64,000 bases of DNA from Clostridiales bacterium (GCA_004553495.1 SFLE01000002.1:1-64000), one strand, 5' to 3'; shown: positions 1-8,820, counted from the stretch's first letter. Notes: a model not told the origin generated them from the sequence alone. Numbers and translations: made by a program.

Positions 1-633
1 AACGCCGGTCTCTGCCGCGCAGCGGGAGCAGACGTCGGCGGGAAGACCGAAGGACTCGGCAACGTCGATGTAGTAGGGCTCAATGTGCTGGTCAACATCA
101 CAGATGATGAATTCAGGCAGAGTCTGGAGCGGGAACGGAACAAGCTCCTTGAAGCCCATCATGAACAGCGGGGGCAGAACCTCGTCCATGGGGACGATAC
201 GGTCGGTGTCCGGTCCGCCGCCGAGACGGCGGTCGTTGGACAGACAGAACGCGATCTTCTTGGTCAGGCTGCGGACGATAGCGTGCATGCACTTATGTGC
301 GGTGACGAGCTCATAGCCGCGGAAGCCCTCGAACAGGCGATCGATGAACATAAAGGTGCCCAGATAGGAGCCCATCCAGCGGTACTCCCAAAAGCCCTTG
401 AGGCAGGGGATCGGTGCGGACGCGACCATCATTGCCATGGAAGCGAGGTTCTTGAGCCATGCGCCGTAGTCCACCATAGTGTCCTTAACGCCGCGCCACT
501 CACGCCATTTTGCAACGCCGGTCTTGTCATAATAGCGGCTTCTCTGACCGCCTACGCCATTTTCAGCCTGCCATATCGGGTCGAAGCGTTCAAGCTTTTT
601 ATCAATTGATGCTATAACCTTATCAAACATCAT
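1..633 (-). CDS. 2-hydroxyacyl-CoA dehydratase-family long subunit (module 1), partial
   Basis: This gene starts at an ATG that overlaps the stop of the upstream subunit gene (TAATG) and runs off the left edge of the window, so only about 211 N-terminal residues are visible. They align by eye with the 526- and 536-residue proteins at 29561 and 33074. Shared features are a WREWRGVKDT stretch near residue 45, an FWxYRW motif, a DRRLGG motif, and a GLPADVC segment near the break that corresponds to the first predicted Fe-S cysteine. The family (HgdB/BcrC-like, PF06050) binds [4Fe-4S] clusters and, with an ATP-driven activator, dehydrates 2-hydroxyacyl-CoA or reduces aromatic acyl-CoA. The real substrate is unknown. 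A GGAGGTAAG ribosome site lies inside the end of the previous gene, which suggests translational coupling. Confidence 0.8.
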   Translation of the reverse strand, partial: MMFDKVIASIDKKLERFDPIWQAENGVGGQRSRYYDKTGVAKWREWRGVKDTMVDYGAWLKNLASMAMMVASAPIPCLKGFWEYRWMGSYLGTFMFIDRLFEGFRGYELVTAHKCMHAIVRSLTKKIAFCLSNDRRLGGGPDTDRIVPMDEVLPPLFMMGFKELVPFPLQTLPEFIICDVDQHIEPYYIDVAESFGLPADVCSRCAAETGV

Positions 634-1820
634 TACTTACCTCCCTGAATGGACTTGATCTCCAGAGATTCGATGAATGCCTGGAAACGGGTACGAAGCT
701 GACCGACCGCGCCAAGGGAGTATTCCTTCTCGATGGTGCAGCAGGGTATGTGCTTCTCGTTGGTGAAGATGTGGTTTGCAAGAACCTTTTCATAGCTCCA
801 GAACTCACAGAACTTCATGTTCTCATAGATAACGCCGTCAGCCTTGAAGTCCTCAATAAGCTGAGATGCGACAGCATGGCGCTGATCTATCTTCATGCCG
901 TCCATGAAGCGAGCGCACTGGTTCCAGTGCAGGTAGTGGCGGCAGATAGCGTCAAATGCGCTCTCGCCGTCCTCAATGACGATCTGCTCTCTGCTCGGGA
1001 AGGAGCCGAAGCAGTAACGGTCGGCAACGACCATTGCACCGCACATCTCGATGAGCTTGGTGAACTCGGGATCGTCGACCTCGGAGCCGATAACGGCAAC
1101 GCGGGCGCGGAACGGGAACTTCTCCTCGGGCTCGCGGGTCTTGAGCTCTTCCAGAGTCTCCTCCAGATACGGGAGGATGAGCTTGTGCGGGCAGACCTGG
1201 CTGACGAGCTGGATAACATGGAACTCATAGCCGGTGATGGGAGGATTATCAAGCTTGCGGAAATTGCCGATCTCTGTTATAACGCGGCTGAGCTCATTGT
1301 GCTCCTCGATAGCCTTGCGCATTGCGGCATCGGAAACATCAACACCGAGGCGCTCCTTCAGGGGCTCTACGACCTTGAGCATGAGCTGTGCCTTGTAGTA
1401 ATCGAGGTTGGTCTTGTCGCCCTTCATGGGAGGATCGATCTGCGTTACAAAGAAGCCATCGTGCTTGACAGGATTTATAAGGAAGAAGTGCTCTTCCATA
1501 CGCTCCATGGTAGCGCAGCTCTCGGCTCCGAACAGGGCGCTGAGGTAGTTGTATCCACCCTCGATGGCGCGCTCGAGAATGGAGCGGGCATACGGGCAGG
1601 TGCGGTTTGTCATGTAGTAGTTTGCGATATCGCTGGACGTGCAATTGGGAGCGCGCAGTCTTGAAGAGAAGCAGCCTTCAAGATTGAGAAGGACTTCGGG
1701 TATGTAATAGCAGTTGTAACCGAGTGCTATCTGCCCATCCTCCACTGCCTTAGTGACGAGCTCGTTCTGAGCTTCCTGAAGCAGATTTTCAAAATAGATC
1801 AGATGTTTTAGGTCTTTCAT
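633..1820 (-). CDS. 2-hydroxyacyl-CoA dehydratase-family short subunit (module 1)
   Basis: The 395-residue product begins MKDLKHLIYFENLLQ and is a paralogue of the proteins at 31141 and 34698. It carries the three cysteine regions expected to hold a [4Fe-4S] cluster: MTNRTCPY near residue 74, AESCATM near residue 100, and KFCEFW near residue 337. It also has the family N-terminal pattern of Y.PE.LL...G...RLRAP. I chose the ATG at 1820 because AAGGGG sits seven bases before it; a TTG two codons upstream is less likely. It is the first gene of the operon and overlaps the long subunit by one base. Together they should form the heterodimeric dehydratase component. Family assignment is firm; the substrate is not known. 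Confidence 0.85.
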   Translation of the reverse strand: MKDLKHLIYFENLLQEAQNELVTKAVEDGQIALGYNCYYIPEVLLNLEGCFSSRLRAPNCTSSDIANYYMTNRTCPYARSILERAIEGGYNYLSALFGAESCATMERMEEHFFLINPVKHDGFFVTQIDPPMKGDKTNLDYYKAQLMLKVVEPLKERLGVDVSDAAMRKAIEEHNELSRVITEIGNFRKLDNPPITGYEFHVIQLVSQVCPHKLILPYLEETLEELKTREPEEKFPFRARVAVIGSEVDDPEFTKLIEMCGAMVVADRYCFGSFPSREQIVIEDGESAFDAICRHYLHWNQCARFMDGMKIDQRHAVASQLIEDFKADGVIYENMKFCEFWSYEKVLANHIFTNEKHIPCCTIEKEYSLGAVGQLRTRFQAFIESLEIKSIQGGK

Positions 1821-1893
1821 TTGCAACCCCTTCCGCTTATTTTAAAATTTTTGCCTACTTTCCTTCGGTACGGACTTATCCATACTCCTATTG

Positions 1894-1923
1894 ATTATAC
1901 TAAAAGTTCAGCATAAATGTCAA
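1894..1923 (-). promoter_or_regulatory. Sigma-A-type promoter of dehydratase module 1
   Basis: On the minus strand TTGACA (1918-1923) and TATAAT (1894-1899) are separated by 18 bases, about 75 bases before the start at 1820. The ATGTCAAG block containing the -35 is repeated 13 bases further upstream (second TGTCAA at 1929-1934), so there are two tandem TTGACAT copies. The second could be an alternative -35 or a regulator half-site. Confidence 0.65.
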
Positions 1924-2007
1924 GTTTATGTCAAGTATAATCTTCTTTTTTTAAGATTCTCCCATGATTTCTGAACAAACGGTTAATATATTGTGCAGAT
2001 GAGCGTC

Positions 2008-2901
2008 TTACGCCTCGGCTTCGGGTGCGAAAAGCGCCTCGCAAAGGCGGATATATTCGGGCAGGATACCTTCGAAATCGAGCCCGTATTCACGCGGCGT
2101 GGCACGCAGCGCAGTACGCTCTATGGCGGCGGTGACAAACTGCTCGGCGGTGCAAAGCGCCTTTTCAAGCGGTGCGCCGCGGGTCAGAAGTGCGGCAAAC
2201 GCAGATGCGAACACATCGCCCGAGCCATGGAAGGTGCCGTCAAGAGCATCGTTCATGACACAGCAGGACTTCCCCGTCCTGTTATCCCGCGCGGCTATCC
2301 CGACTTTGCCCCGCTCCGGACTTACGCCCGTTATCGCAACGAAGTCGGGGCCGAGCTCGGAGAGCTTATCTATGAGCTCCGTCACGAATTTTTCGTCGTG
2401 CCCGCCCGCGCGGTACGGCGTATCCGTGAGGAAGCACGCCTCGGTGATATTCGGAGTTATGATGTCTGCGCGTTTTATGAGACGCCGAAAGCATTCGGTC
2501 ATGCGCACATCAAGGTTTGCGTAGTAGTTGCCATTATCCGCCATGGCAGGATCGACGATTATATGGGTGTCCTCCCCCGCTATCAGATCGATCGCCTGCT
2601 CGAGCAGTCTGCCCTGTGTCTCGGAGGCGAGATAGCCGGAATAAACGGCGTCAAATTTGAGAGCCATATCATGCCAATGGCGGGCGATTGGAACAATATC
2701 CCCGCTCAGATCCGTGAAGGTCCAGCCTGTAAGACAGCCGCCGGTATGCGTGGACAAAAGCGCCGTCGGAATGCAGCAGCATTCCACGCCCGTGGCAGAG
2801 ACTATCGGCAGCGCGACGGTCAGAGAGCATTTGCCCATTCCGGACAGATCGTGGACAGCCGCCATGCGCGGCAGCTTCGGTAATGCTTGAGTGCTATACA
2901 T
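2008..2901 (-). CDS. Pyridoxal/pyridoxamine kinase-like protein (PfkB/ribokinase superfamily)
   Basis: The 297-residue product looks like a PdxY/PdxK-type vitamin B6 kinase, which phosphorylates pyridoxal or pyridoxamine to salvage the PLP cofactor in the cytoplasm. The N-terminal stretch AAVHDLSGMGKCSLTVALP is typical of the clostridial pyridoxamine kinase group. VDPAMADNG and PNITEA follow mid-protein, and the DGTFHGSGDVFASAF segment (about residues 220-235) is the anion-hole and catalytic Asp motif (GSGD) of ribokinase-like enzymes. The length is normal. The gene stands alone, with its start 370 bases from a divergent surface-protein gene. PdxY and the clostridial PdxK-like enzymes are hard to separate, so no symbol is given. 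Confidence 0.8.
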   Translation of the reverse strand: MYSTQALPKLPRMAAVHDLSGMGKCSLTVALPIVSATGVECCCIPTALLSTHTGGCLTGWTFTDLSGDIVPIARHWHDMALKFDAVYSGYLASETQGRLLEQAIDLIAGEDTHIIVDPAMADNGNYYANLDVRMTECFRRLIKRADIITPNITEACFLTDTPYRAGGHDEKFVTELIDKLSELGPDFVAITGVSPERGKVGIAARDNRTGKSCCVMNDALDGTFHGSGDVFASAFAALLTRGAPLEKALCTAEQFVTAAIERTALRATPREYGLDFEGILPEYIRLCEALFAPEAEA

Positions 2902-3271
2902 ATATATTGTACCTCAATTATTTTCTGCGTCCGATTTTAACACAATATACGCCCGTTAGCAAGCCGCCGCAAAATTTGGCATGACGCGGCGTGAAATTTG
3001 TGCCGGGCCAAGTCGCTTCTCGCCGCGTTAGAAATCAATAAATTTTTCAAAAAAAATTAGTTTCATAAATAGCAATTTACATAATTATGCATTGACATTT
3101 GATGCGCAATATATTAACATAGTGTAAATATTATTATTCCTCTGCGCCGCTTCCGTGAACTACGGGTGATCGCGCCCGGGTCGTACGCTCGGGTAATTGA
3201 GGCCGCACGGATAACTCGCCCCGGAATATGCATTAGTATTAGTCTTTGAGAAAGGAGGATACCAGTTAACA
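2902..3271 (+). promoter_or_regulatory. Intergenic promoter region and GC-rich structured leader
   Basis: This gap has no gene. Its left half is AT-rich. A good promoter points rightward: TTGACA at 3092-3097, a 17-base spacer, and TAACAT at 3115-3120. The following ~145-base leader before the start at 3272 is much more GC-rich than the promoter. It can form several stems: CCGT 3153-3156 with ACGG 3162-3165; TCCGTG 3152-3157 with CACGGA 3206-3211, mutually exclusive with the first; and CCCG 3175-3178 with CGGG 3190-3193. A strong AAAGGAGG ribosome site follows. It matches no riboswitch class I recognise. Confidence 0.5.
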
Positions 3272-4366
3272 ATGTTCAAGACAGAAAATCTGAGCAAGCG
3301 GCTCATAATTGCTGCTGCAATGCTTTCGGTTTTACTGTTGGCCGTGTTCTTTTTGGGAACTTCTGCGAATGCAGATGATGTAGACGATGCGGCGGAACCG
3401 GCTGTGCTGGTCGATGAATACGGCCGCTCGGCAGACGGCGGCGTGGTCGCGCTCAAGAATACCGAGTATGCAGGCGCTCCTTACTTCAGGCTTTGCCTGC
3501 ACGGATACCAGGGGCTCGCTCCCGAGGCTACTGTTACCGTTACGGCATATCTGCCCGGAACTCTCATACCGTTCTACCGTGCTACTTTCACTAAGGACTA
3601 TCTCGTGTTCAAGGACACCGTTAACCTCATCGGAGGAGTCCTCACTCAGGGCGCTTCGCTCCGTCTTCCCGCTGTTTGCCAGCTGAAGATCGAGGTCAAC
3701 GGCGACAACGTCGACGGATGGAAGCTCATCTACGGCACTTATGTAGAGGAAGCTGCCATTTGGAGTCCAAGCACTACCAGCCCCCTGAAGTGGTTCTGGG
3801 AGGTGTTCGGTTCCGATTACGTTTACGGTAACGCGACTTGCCTGTGGGCTACCAACTTCGGCGGTCATGTCGTTCATCTTCGTATCGACGGCGCTGCCGG
3901 CGGCGTAACTCCCGATCCCGATGTTCCGGATCCTAAGCCGAATCCCGATCCCGATCCCGACGTTCCGGATCCCAAGCCGAATCCCGACCCCGATCCCGAT
4001 GTTCCGAATCCTAAGCCGAATCCCGACCCCGATCCCGACGTTCCGGATCCCAAGCCGAATCCCGACCCCGATCCCGACGTTCCCGATCCCAAGCCGAATC
4101 CCGACCCCGATCCCGACGTTCCCGATCCTAAGCCGAATCCCGACCCCGATCCCGACGTTCCCGATCCTAAGCCGGAGCCCAAGCCCGATCCCGGCACGCC
4201 CGACAAGCCCGTAAATCCGGACAAGCCGAGCACACCCGACAAGCCGTCCGTTCCCAAGACTCCGTCTAAGACCGGCGACTCTCGCAGCATTGCCGTTCTT
4301 TCTGCTGTTGCAATTATAAGCTTGGCAGTGTTGGCAGGTACTTATCGCAAGAAAAGGCCAAACTGA
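3272..4366 (+). CDS. Secreted wall-anchored protein with Asp/Pro tandem repeats and sortase signal
   Basis: The 364-residue product has a signal peptide (residues 1-34, cleavage near NADD). A unique domain of about 180 residues follows that I do not recognise. From residue 215 to about 305 comes a stiff stalk of seven 13-residue repeats of the type DVPDPKPNPDPDP, then a Pro/Lys-rich linker. The C-terminus is a sorting signal: PSKTGD, a hydrophobic segment, and the positive tail YRKKRPN. The motif is a non-canonical form of LPxTG. A class B sortase lies just downstream, so this is probably its dedicated substrate. The repeat stalk would carry the N-terminal domain away from the wall. The ribosome site AAAGGAGG fixes the start. 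Confidence 0.8.
   Translation: MFKTENLSKRLIIAAAMLSVLLLAVFFLGTSANADDVDDAAEPAVLVDEYGRSADGGVVALKNTEYAGAPYFRLCLHGYQGLAPEATVTVTAYLPGTLIPFYRATFTKDYLVFKDTVNLIGGVLTQGASLRLPAVCQLKIEVNGDNVDGWKLIYGTYVEEAAIWSPSTTSPLKWFWEVFGSDYVYGNATCLWATNFGGHVVHLRIDGAAGGVTPDPDVPDPKPNPDPDPDVPDPKPNPDPDPDVPNPKPNPDPDPDVPDPKPNPDPDPDVPDPKPNPDPDPDVPDPKPNPDPDPDVPDPKPEPKPDPGTPDKPVNPDKPSTPDKPSVPKTPSKTGDSRSIAVLSAVAIISLAVLAGTYRKKRPN
3912..4176 (+). repeat. 39-bp coding tandem repeat (seven units)
   Basis: Seven tandem units of 39 bases encode the DVPDPKPNPDPDP stalk of the wall protein. The units differ mainly at synonymous positions, for example GGATCC versus GATCCC, with one Asp-to-Asn change in the third unit and a divergent last unit. 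The frame is kept throughout. The near-identity suggests copy-number change by slippage or recombination. Confidence 0.85.
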
Positions 4367-4410
4367 TCATATGTGGGCGATTAGTTGACTTATTGCAAAA
4401 GTGCATATAA

Positions 4411-4447
4411 AATAGGAGTGGTTTTATAACCGCTCCTATTCTTTTTT
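4411..4447 (+). terminator. Intrinsic terminator after the wall-protein gene
   Basis: An 11-bp stem with one G-T pair (4411-4421 with 4430-4440) and an 8-base loop is followed by CTTTTTT. It ends just before the sortase gene, so the sortase may depend on read-through. Confidence 0.8.
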
Positions 4448-4461
4448 GCCGAGGGATGCCT

Positions 4462-5202
4462 ATGTCCGAAAAAACACGGAAAACAGTGCGCATTATCGCA
4501 CTAATCGCGCTCATCATATCCGTCGGTCTCCTCGCCTTTTACGCCGCCGACGATATCCGCAGCAAGAACACCGACGATAAGCTCCAAGACCTAAAGGGCG
4601 CGCAGCCGACCTTCACGATACCCGACGTTTTGCCCGAGTACGAGGCTTTGTGCGCCGAAAATCCGGACACGATAGGCTGGCTTAAAATTGACGGCACGGG
4701 GATAGATAATGTTGTAATGTACGCACCCGATGAGATCGACAAATATCTGCACACGGATTTTTACGGCAACTACGCTTACCGCGGCTGCCTGTTCGTTGAC
4801 GAATACTGTGATGTGCTGCGCTCGGACAACATCATTATATATGGGCACAACATGAAGGACGGAACGATGTTCGGCTCTCTGATGTACTATGTCAGCGAGG
4901 ATTTTTACAAACAGCACAAGTATATCAGCTTTGATACGATATACGAAAAGCAGACCTACGAGATAGTTGCCGCAATAAAAACCGCCATCCTCCCGAAGGA
5001 TGACAACGGCTTTAAGTATTATGAGTACACTGGCCAAAACGACGAAGTCTCGTTTAACGAATATCTCAAATTCATAGATGAAAATAAGCTGTACGACACC
5101 GACGCCGCATTGCGGCAGGGCGATAAAATACTGACGCTGTCCACCTGCGCATATCACGCAAGCGACGGGCGCTTCATTGTCGTTGCAAGGAAAATAAGCT
5201 AA
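4462..5202 (+). CDS. Class B sortase
   Basis: The product of about 246 residues is a membrane-anchored cysteine transpeptidase that links surface proteins to the wall. A single N-terminal membrane segment (about residues 8-28) precedes the sortase fold. Catalytic residues are visible: His in IIYGHNM (about residue 132), Cys in TLSTCAY (near residue 228) and Arg in GRFIVVARK near the C-terminus. The NPDTIGWLKIDGTGID segment is typical of SrtB proteins. Two ATGs are possible, 4456 and 4462; GAGGG at 4451-4455 is correctly spaced only for the second. Its likely substrate is the wall protein immediately upstream. Confidence 0.92.
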   Translation: MSEKTRKTVRIIALIALIISVGLLAFYAADDIRSKNTDDKLQDLKGAQPTFTIPDVLPEYEALCAENPDTIGWLKIDGTGIDNVVMYAPDEIDKYLHTDFYGNYAYRGCLFVDEYCDVLRSDNIIIYGHNMKDGTMFGSLMYYVSEDFYKQHKYISFDTIYEKQTYEIVAAIKTAILPKDDNGFKYYEYTGQNDEVSFNEYLKFIDENKLYDTDAALRQGDKILTLSTCAYHASDGRFIVVARKIS

Positions 5203-5208
5203 AAAAAC

Positions 5209-5241
5209 AGACCGGTCACATTAAATGTGACCGGTCTTTTT
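5209..5241. terminator. Intrinsic terminator, probably bidirectional
   Basis: A perfect 13-bp stem (5209-5221 with 5225-5237) with a TAA loop is flanked by an A-run on the left and a T-run on the right. It can serve the sortase gene and also the minus-strand esterase gene ending at 5312. Confidence 0.9.
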
Positions 5242-5311
5242 CCCGCGGCTATGTGAGGAAGAAAAGGAAGTAGTATGGCAATAGTCATAAGCCGCGGCGG
5301 GGGGCGATATT

Positions 5312-6937
5312 TTATGCAGCAGTGCGGTCGTACCTTGCGAGGATGACCGCAAGCTGTGCGCGGGATATGGGCAGATCGGGACGGAACGAGCCATCCTCAA
5401 AGCCCTTGATTATTCCCTGCTCCACCGCCCATGCGACTGCTGCACGGTAGCAATCGGCTACAGCGGCAGCGTCGGTGACGGTGCTCAGGTCAGAACCGGA
5501 CTCGGGCGAGCCGGCATATCTGTAAAGCATGGTGACAAACTGTGCGCGGGTTAGCTCTGCATCGGGACCGAAGGTAGTGGCGGTAAAGCCCTTGATTATG
5601 CCTTCGTTATAGCCCCAGATGATGGCGTCTCTGCCCCAGAAGTTATCAGCAACATCGCTGAAAGGCTCGGTAAGTCCGGAAACATCGGGCTCACCTGCGA
5701 TGCGGTAAAGCATAGTCACGGCCTGTGCACGGGTGCTCGTTGCGTTCGGAGAGAAGGTAGTGTCGCTCGTGCCCTTTACCATGCCGTGGAACCATGCGTA
5801 ATAGAGATCGTCGTAGTACCATGCATCGGAGGGCACATCGGTAAACGGAAGCTTTCCGCGCTCGGGCAGAACACCCAGTATCTGCTGCGCCATGAACTCG
5901 TGACCTGCCAGTGTCGGGTGTACCTTAAGGCCGAAGTATTCCCAGAAATAGCGGTCGTTGTAGTTCATATCATAGGTCTCGGTACCGACCACATCAGCGT
6001 AATAGAAATTATCATACTTGTAGGACAGGGCCTTAAGGTGAAGATTTATCCTGTTTACTATAGGTGCCGCAAGGCCGCTGAGGTCGAGCTTGCTGCCGTC
6101 GGACAGGCGGAAGTGCTTAAAGGGATTGTACACGCCGACAGCAACAACGGTGATATCAGGGTTAAGCTCATGTATTTTTTCCATGACCACGTCGTAGTTT
6201 TCCTCGAACTGATCGCAAGCCTTTGCAAATGTTGCGGTTATGAGTGCCGCAAGCTTCGACATTTTACCTATTTTCTGGCAATAGTCTACGAGCTTGCCGA
6301 ATGCCTCGCCGATGTTGCCGCCCTTGTTGAGAAAGTCCTTTAAGCCCTTGAGTGTATCATTATTGTCATCTGCTGTCATTTCGTTGAGAACAACGCCGAG
6401 AGTGAACGAGAACACATCGTTCGAGCCGACGTTAACGCTGATAACATCAGTTTTTTTGACAGCCTCCTTGTAGTTTACCATTGCGTCAATCGCATCAAGA
6501 TCGGAGAGCGTAAAGGTACCGTTGCCGTCGGTATCAAAATAGGTGTTGCCCCAGGAGCGGGTCGTGTCGTAATCGTTGTAAACGCCTTCGAGAAAATACC
6601 TGAATTCAACGGCGCGCAGGCCGCTGCGGGCGTACTGCAAAAGCTTTGCGTCAAGTGCGTTTGCAACGAGGCTGTGGTATGCTGTGGGAACCGGTAAATA
6701 GTCGTAGCCAAAGTAGATATAATCATTATTATACACAGTTGTATAATCATCTGTGTTTTGATCAAAATATGTCTCGCTGCCGTCCTTTGTGAGTGCGCAG
6801 CCTGCGGCAATGCTGTCGCCGACGCACATGTAATATTTATAAGGCTCGTAGCTTCTGTCGGCCAGCGCCGGTGCGCAGAGCGCGAACACCATGACGAGCA
6901 CGAGAACGAAGCTTATTATGCATCTTGTATGTTTCAT
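5312..6937 (-). CDS. Secreted SGNH/GDSL esterase with three C-terminal SLH repeats
   Basis: The 541-residue product has a signal peptide (cleavage after APALA, residue 26). An SGNH hydrolase domain follows: the catalytic Ser in GDSIAAG at residues 40-46, NVGSNDVF as block III, and the catalytic Asp/His block VHPTLAGHEF near residue 340. An EF-hand-like loop (DTDGNGTFTLSDLD, residues 135-148) probably binds calcium. The last ~180 residues are three S-layer homology repeats, each with an FTDV/FSDV-like start and a TRAQ motif, which bind secondary wall polymer. It probably deacylates a lipid or polysaccharide at the cell surface. It is one of three SLH proteins in the window. Confidence 0.9.
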   Translation of the reverse strand: MKHTRCIISFVLVLVMVFALCAPALADRSYEPYKYYMCVGDSIAAGCALTKDGSETYFDQNTDDYTTVYNNDYIYFGYDYLPVPTAYHSLVANALDAKLLQYARSGLRAVEFRYFLEGVYNDYDTTRSWGNTYFDTDGNGTFTLSDLDAIDAMVNYKEAVKKTDVISVNVGSNDVFSFTLGVVLNEMTADDNNDTLKGLKDFLNKGGNIGEAFGKLVDYCQKIGKMSKLAALITATFAKACDQFEENYDVVMEKIHELNPDITVVAVGVYNPFKHFRLSDGSKLDLSGLAAPIVNRINLHLKALSYKYDNFYYADVVGTETYDMNYNDRYFWEYFGLKVHPTLAGHEFMAQQILGVLPERGKLPFTDVPSDAWYYDDLYYAWFHGMVKGTSDTTFSPNATSTRAQAVTMLYRIAGEPDVSGLTEPFSDVADNFWGRDAIIWGYNEGIIKGFTATTFGPDAELTRAQFVTMLYRYAGSPESGSDLSTVTDAAAVADCYRAAVAWAVEQGIIKGFEDGSFRPDLPISRAQLAVILARYDRTAA

Positions 6938-6960
6938 TTATTTCTCCTCCGATACGCCGA

Positions 6961-8706
6961 TCAGACGGCTTCAGTTTCGTTTTTGTTTTCGTTATTGTAG
7001 TCCTCTGCGAGCTTGAGATAGTCTATCTTCCCCATTCCGGTGTGCGGCATGGAATCGACAAACTGAATGTCATACGGCTTTGCCGGTCCTTCAAGCTCCT
7101 GACGGCACATTTCATACAGCTCTTTTTTGAGCGCCATGCACTTTTCTATCTCAAGAGAATCGGTTTCCACAAAGGCAAGCGTGAGCTGGCCCTGCGCGTG
7201 ATCGGTGTCGTTAACGCCGACAACGGCACAGCTTTTTACCAGCGGGTGCTTTCCGAGAACGCTCTCAATGTGCGTGGGGAATATCTTGTGCCCGTTAAAC
7301 AGGGTTATCATTCGTTTTATTCTGCCCTTTATGTAGACAAATCCGTCAGAATCCATGCGTCCGATGTCGCCGCTGTGTACCCACATGCTGCCGTCCGGAT
7401 GCCTTTTTATGACCTTTTCGGTCTCGACGGGATTGTTGAGGTAGCCGAGCATGACCGAAGGTCCGCTTATGCAGATCTCGCCTTCCTCGTCGTAGTCGAG
7501 CTCGTCGGTCGTGCCCGGTGCGAAGATACCGATGGTGGTGGTCAGCAGCGGATAGCCTACCGACAGGCTCTTGAAGTTTCCGTTGCAGCAGCAGGATGCT
7601 GCCGAGGAGACCTCGCTCATGCCGTAGCCCTGCGAAAGCGGATAGCGGCAGCCGCGGCTTTCAAGGAAGCTGTTGAGCTTTGCCTCAAGACCTGCATTCA
7701 TCGTATCGCCGCCGGAGCCGGCGGTGCGGAAAAAGCTGAGGTCGAAGCCGTTTGCAAGCTCCTTGCTGTTCATGAGCTTTTCATAGTGCGCCGGAACGAG
7801 CAGCGTGTGCTCGGGTCTGTACTTTTTCACATAGCGCCCGACCTTGTCGGGGTCAAACTTGGGTATCACAACGACTTCAAGTCCGAGCGAGAGCGGCATA
7901 TGCAGGCTCGACACTATTCCATAGGACGAGAACATCGGAATGATGTTCAAAAATCGCTGTCCGCGGGTGTACGACACGCCGCAGTGCTTAAAGTCAAACG
8001 CGATGGCGTTGAAGCCGTCGTTTGAGAGCATAACGCCCTTGGGTGCACCGGTGGTGCCTCCGGTGAGGGTAACGGCGGCGAGATCGTTTTCGCCGTATTC
8101 AGCCGTTTCGGTTTCAACTCCGATGCCGGTGGACGAGAACCGCTCCCATGTGGTGACCGTTTCATTGCACTCGATCTTCGGTGCGGGCATCTTGAGCTGC
8201 TTTAAAACTTTTATCGACACCGGAAGAGAGGTATCGGCGGATATGACGATTATCTTCTCAATTCCGGACTGTATTAGCGCATCCTTGAGCGCTTCGTAAT
8301 AAAGGTCAATGACTATGAATATCTTTGCGCCGGTCTGCTTTACGAAGTCGATCGCTCCGGCTGCGCTCGTGCGCGGGTCGAGTATCAGGGGCGCCGCGCC
8401 GATCTTGTTGAGCCCGTACAGGGCATAGACCATCTCGGGTATGGTCACGGTGGCGGCAGCAACTATATCGCCCTTTTTAACTCCCGCTGCGGCAAACGCG
8501 CCCGCGCATTTGTCCGCCTCATTGAGCAGCTTGCCGTAGCTTATCTTTCTGCCGAAATAGTTAAGAGCAGCATCGGCTCTGTTATGCTCGTTATTTATAC
8601 GCAGCTGACGATATATGGTATCGTGAGGCATAGCGGCATTGACCGCTTCATCATCAAAGAATTGCAGCCAAGGCTTTTCAACCGACGGTCTCAGCAGTTC
8701 ACACAT
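6961..8706 (-). CDS. AMP-forming acyl-CoA synthetase (ANL superfamily)
   Basis: The 581-residue product should activate a carboxylic acid to its CoA thioester through an acyl-adenylate. The ANL motifs are in order: the P-loop LTGGTTGAPKG near residues 213-223, the QGYGMSE block (A5) near residue 355, the HSGDIGRMDSDGF block (A7) near residue 465, GRIKRM with the hinge (A8), and a C-terminal GMGKIDY carrying the probable catalytic Lys (A10). The acid substrate cannot be read from the sequence. It is divergent from a TetR-family gene, the usual arrangement for local repression, and has a strong GAGGAGGAAG ribosome site. Confidence 0.88.
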   Translation of the reverse strand: MCELLRPSVEKPWLQFFDDEAVNAAMPHDTIYRQLRINNEHNRADAALNYFGRKISYGKLLNEADKCAGAFAAAGVKKGDIVAAATVTIPEMVYALYGLNKIGAAPLILDPRTSAAGAIDFVKQTGAKIFIVIDLYYEALKDALIQSGIEKIIVISADTSLPVSIKVLKQLKMPAPKIECNETVTTWERFSSTGIGVETETAEYGENDLAAVTLTGGTTGAPKGVMLSNDGFNAIAFDFKHCGVSYTRGQRFLNIIPMFSSYGIVSSLHMPLSLGLEVVVIPKFDPDKVGRYVKKYRPEHTLLVPAHYEKLMNSKELANGFDLSFFRTAGSGGDTMNAGLEAKLNSFLESRGCRYPLSQGYGMSEVSSAASCCCNGNFKSLSVGYPLLTTTIGIFAPGTTDELDYDEEGEICISGPSVMLGYLNNPVETEKVIKRHPDGSMWVHSGDIGRMDSDGFVYIKGRIKRMITLFNGHKIFPTHIESVLGKHPLVKSCAVVGVNDTDHAQGQLTLAFVETDSLEIEKCMALKKELYEMCRQELEGPAKPYDIQFVDSMPHTGMGKIDYLKLAEDYNNENKNETEAV

Positions 8707-8753
8707 AGTTCTTCCTCCTCGTTTCTATTAAACATTTTACTATGTTTTGTCCA

Positions 8754-8782
8754 ATTGTAAACTTTTTAGGTGATTTTGTCAA
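8754..8782 (-). promoter_or_regulatory. Sigma-A promoter of the acyl-CoA ligase
   Basis: On the minus strand TTGACA (8777-8782) and TACAAT (8754-8759) are separated by 17 bases, about 50 bases before the start at 8706. Confidence 0.75.
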
Positions 8783-8820
8783 TCGCGTTTTTATACTTTT
8801 CTTATCGTAAAGTTCATTTT

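Noticed and set aside
85..609. Plus-strand frame of 174 codons
   Set aside because: Antisense shadow of the partial dehydratase long subunit, whose minus-strand translation aligns with two paralogues.
3121..3271. c-di-GMP riboswitch before the wall-protein gene
   Set aside because: The conserved cores of class I and II c-di-GMP riboswitches are not present; only unspecific stems can be drawn.
3912..4176. Possible CRISPR or satellite array
   Set aside because: The repeats are directly adjacent without spacers, keep the reading frame and encode a Pro/Asp stalk.
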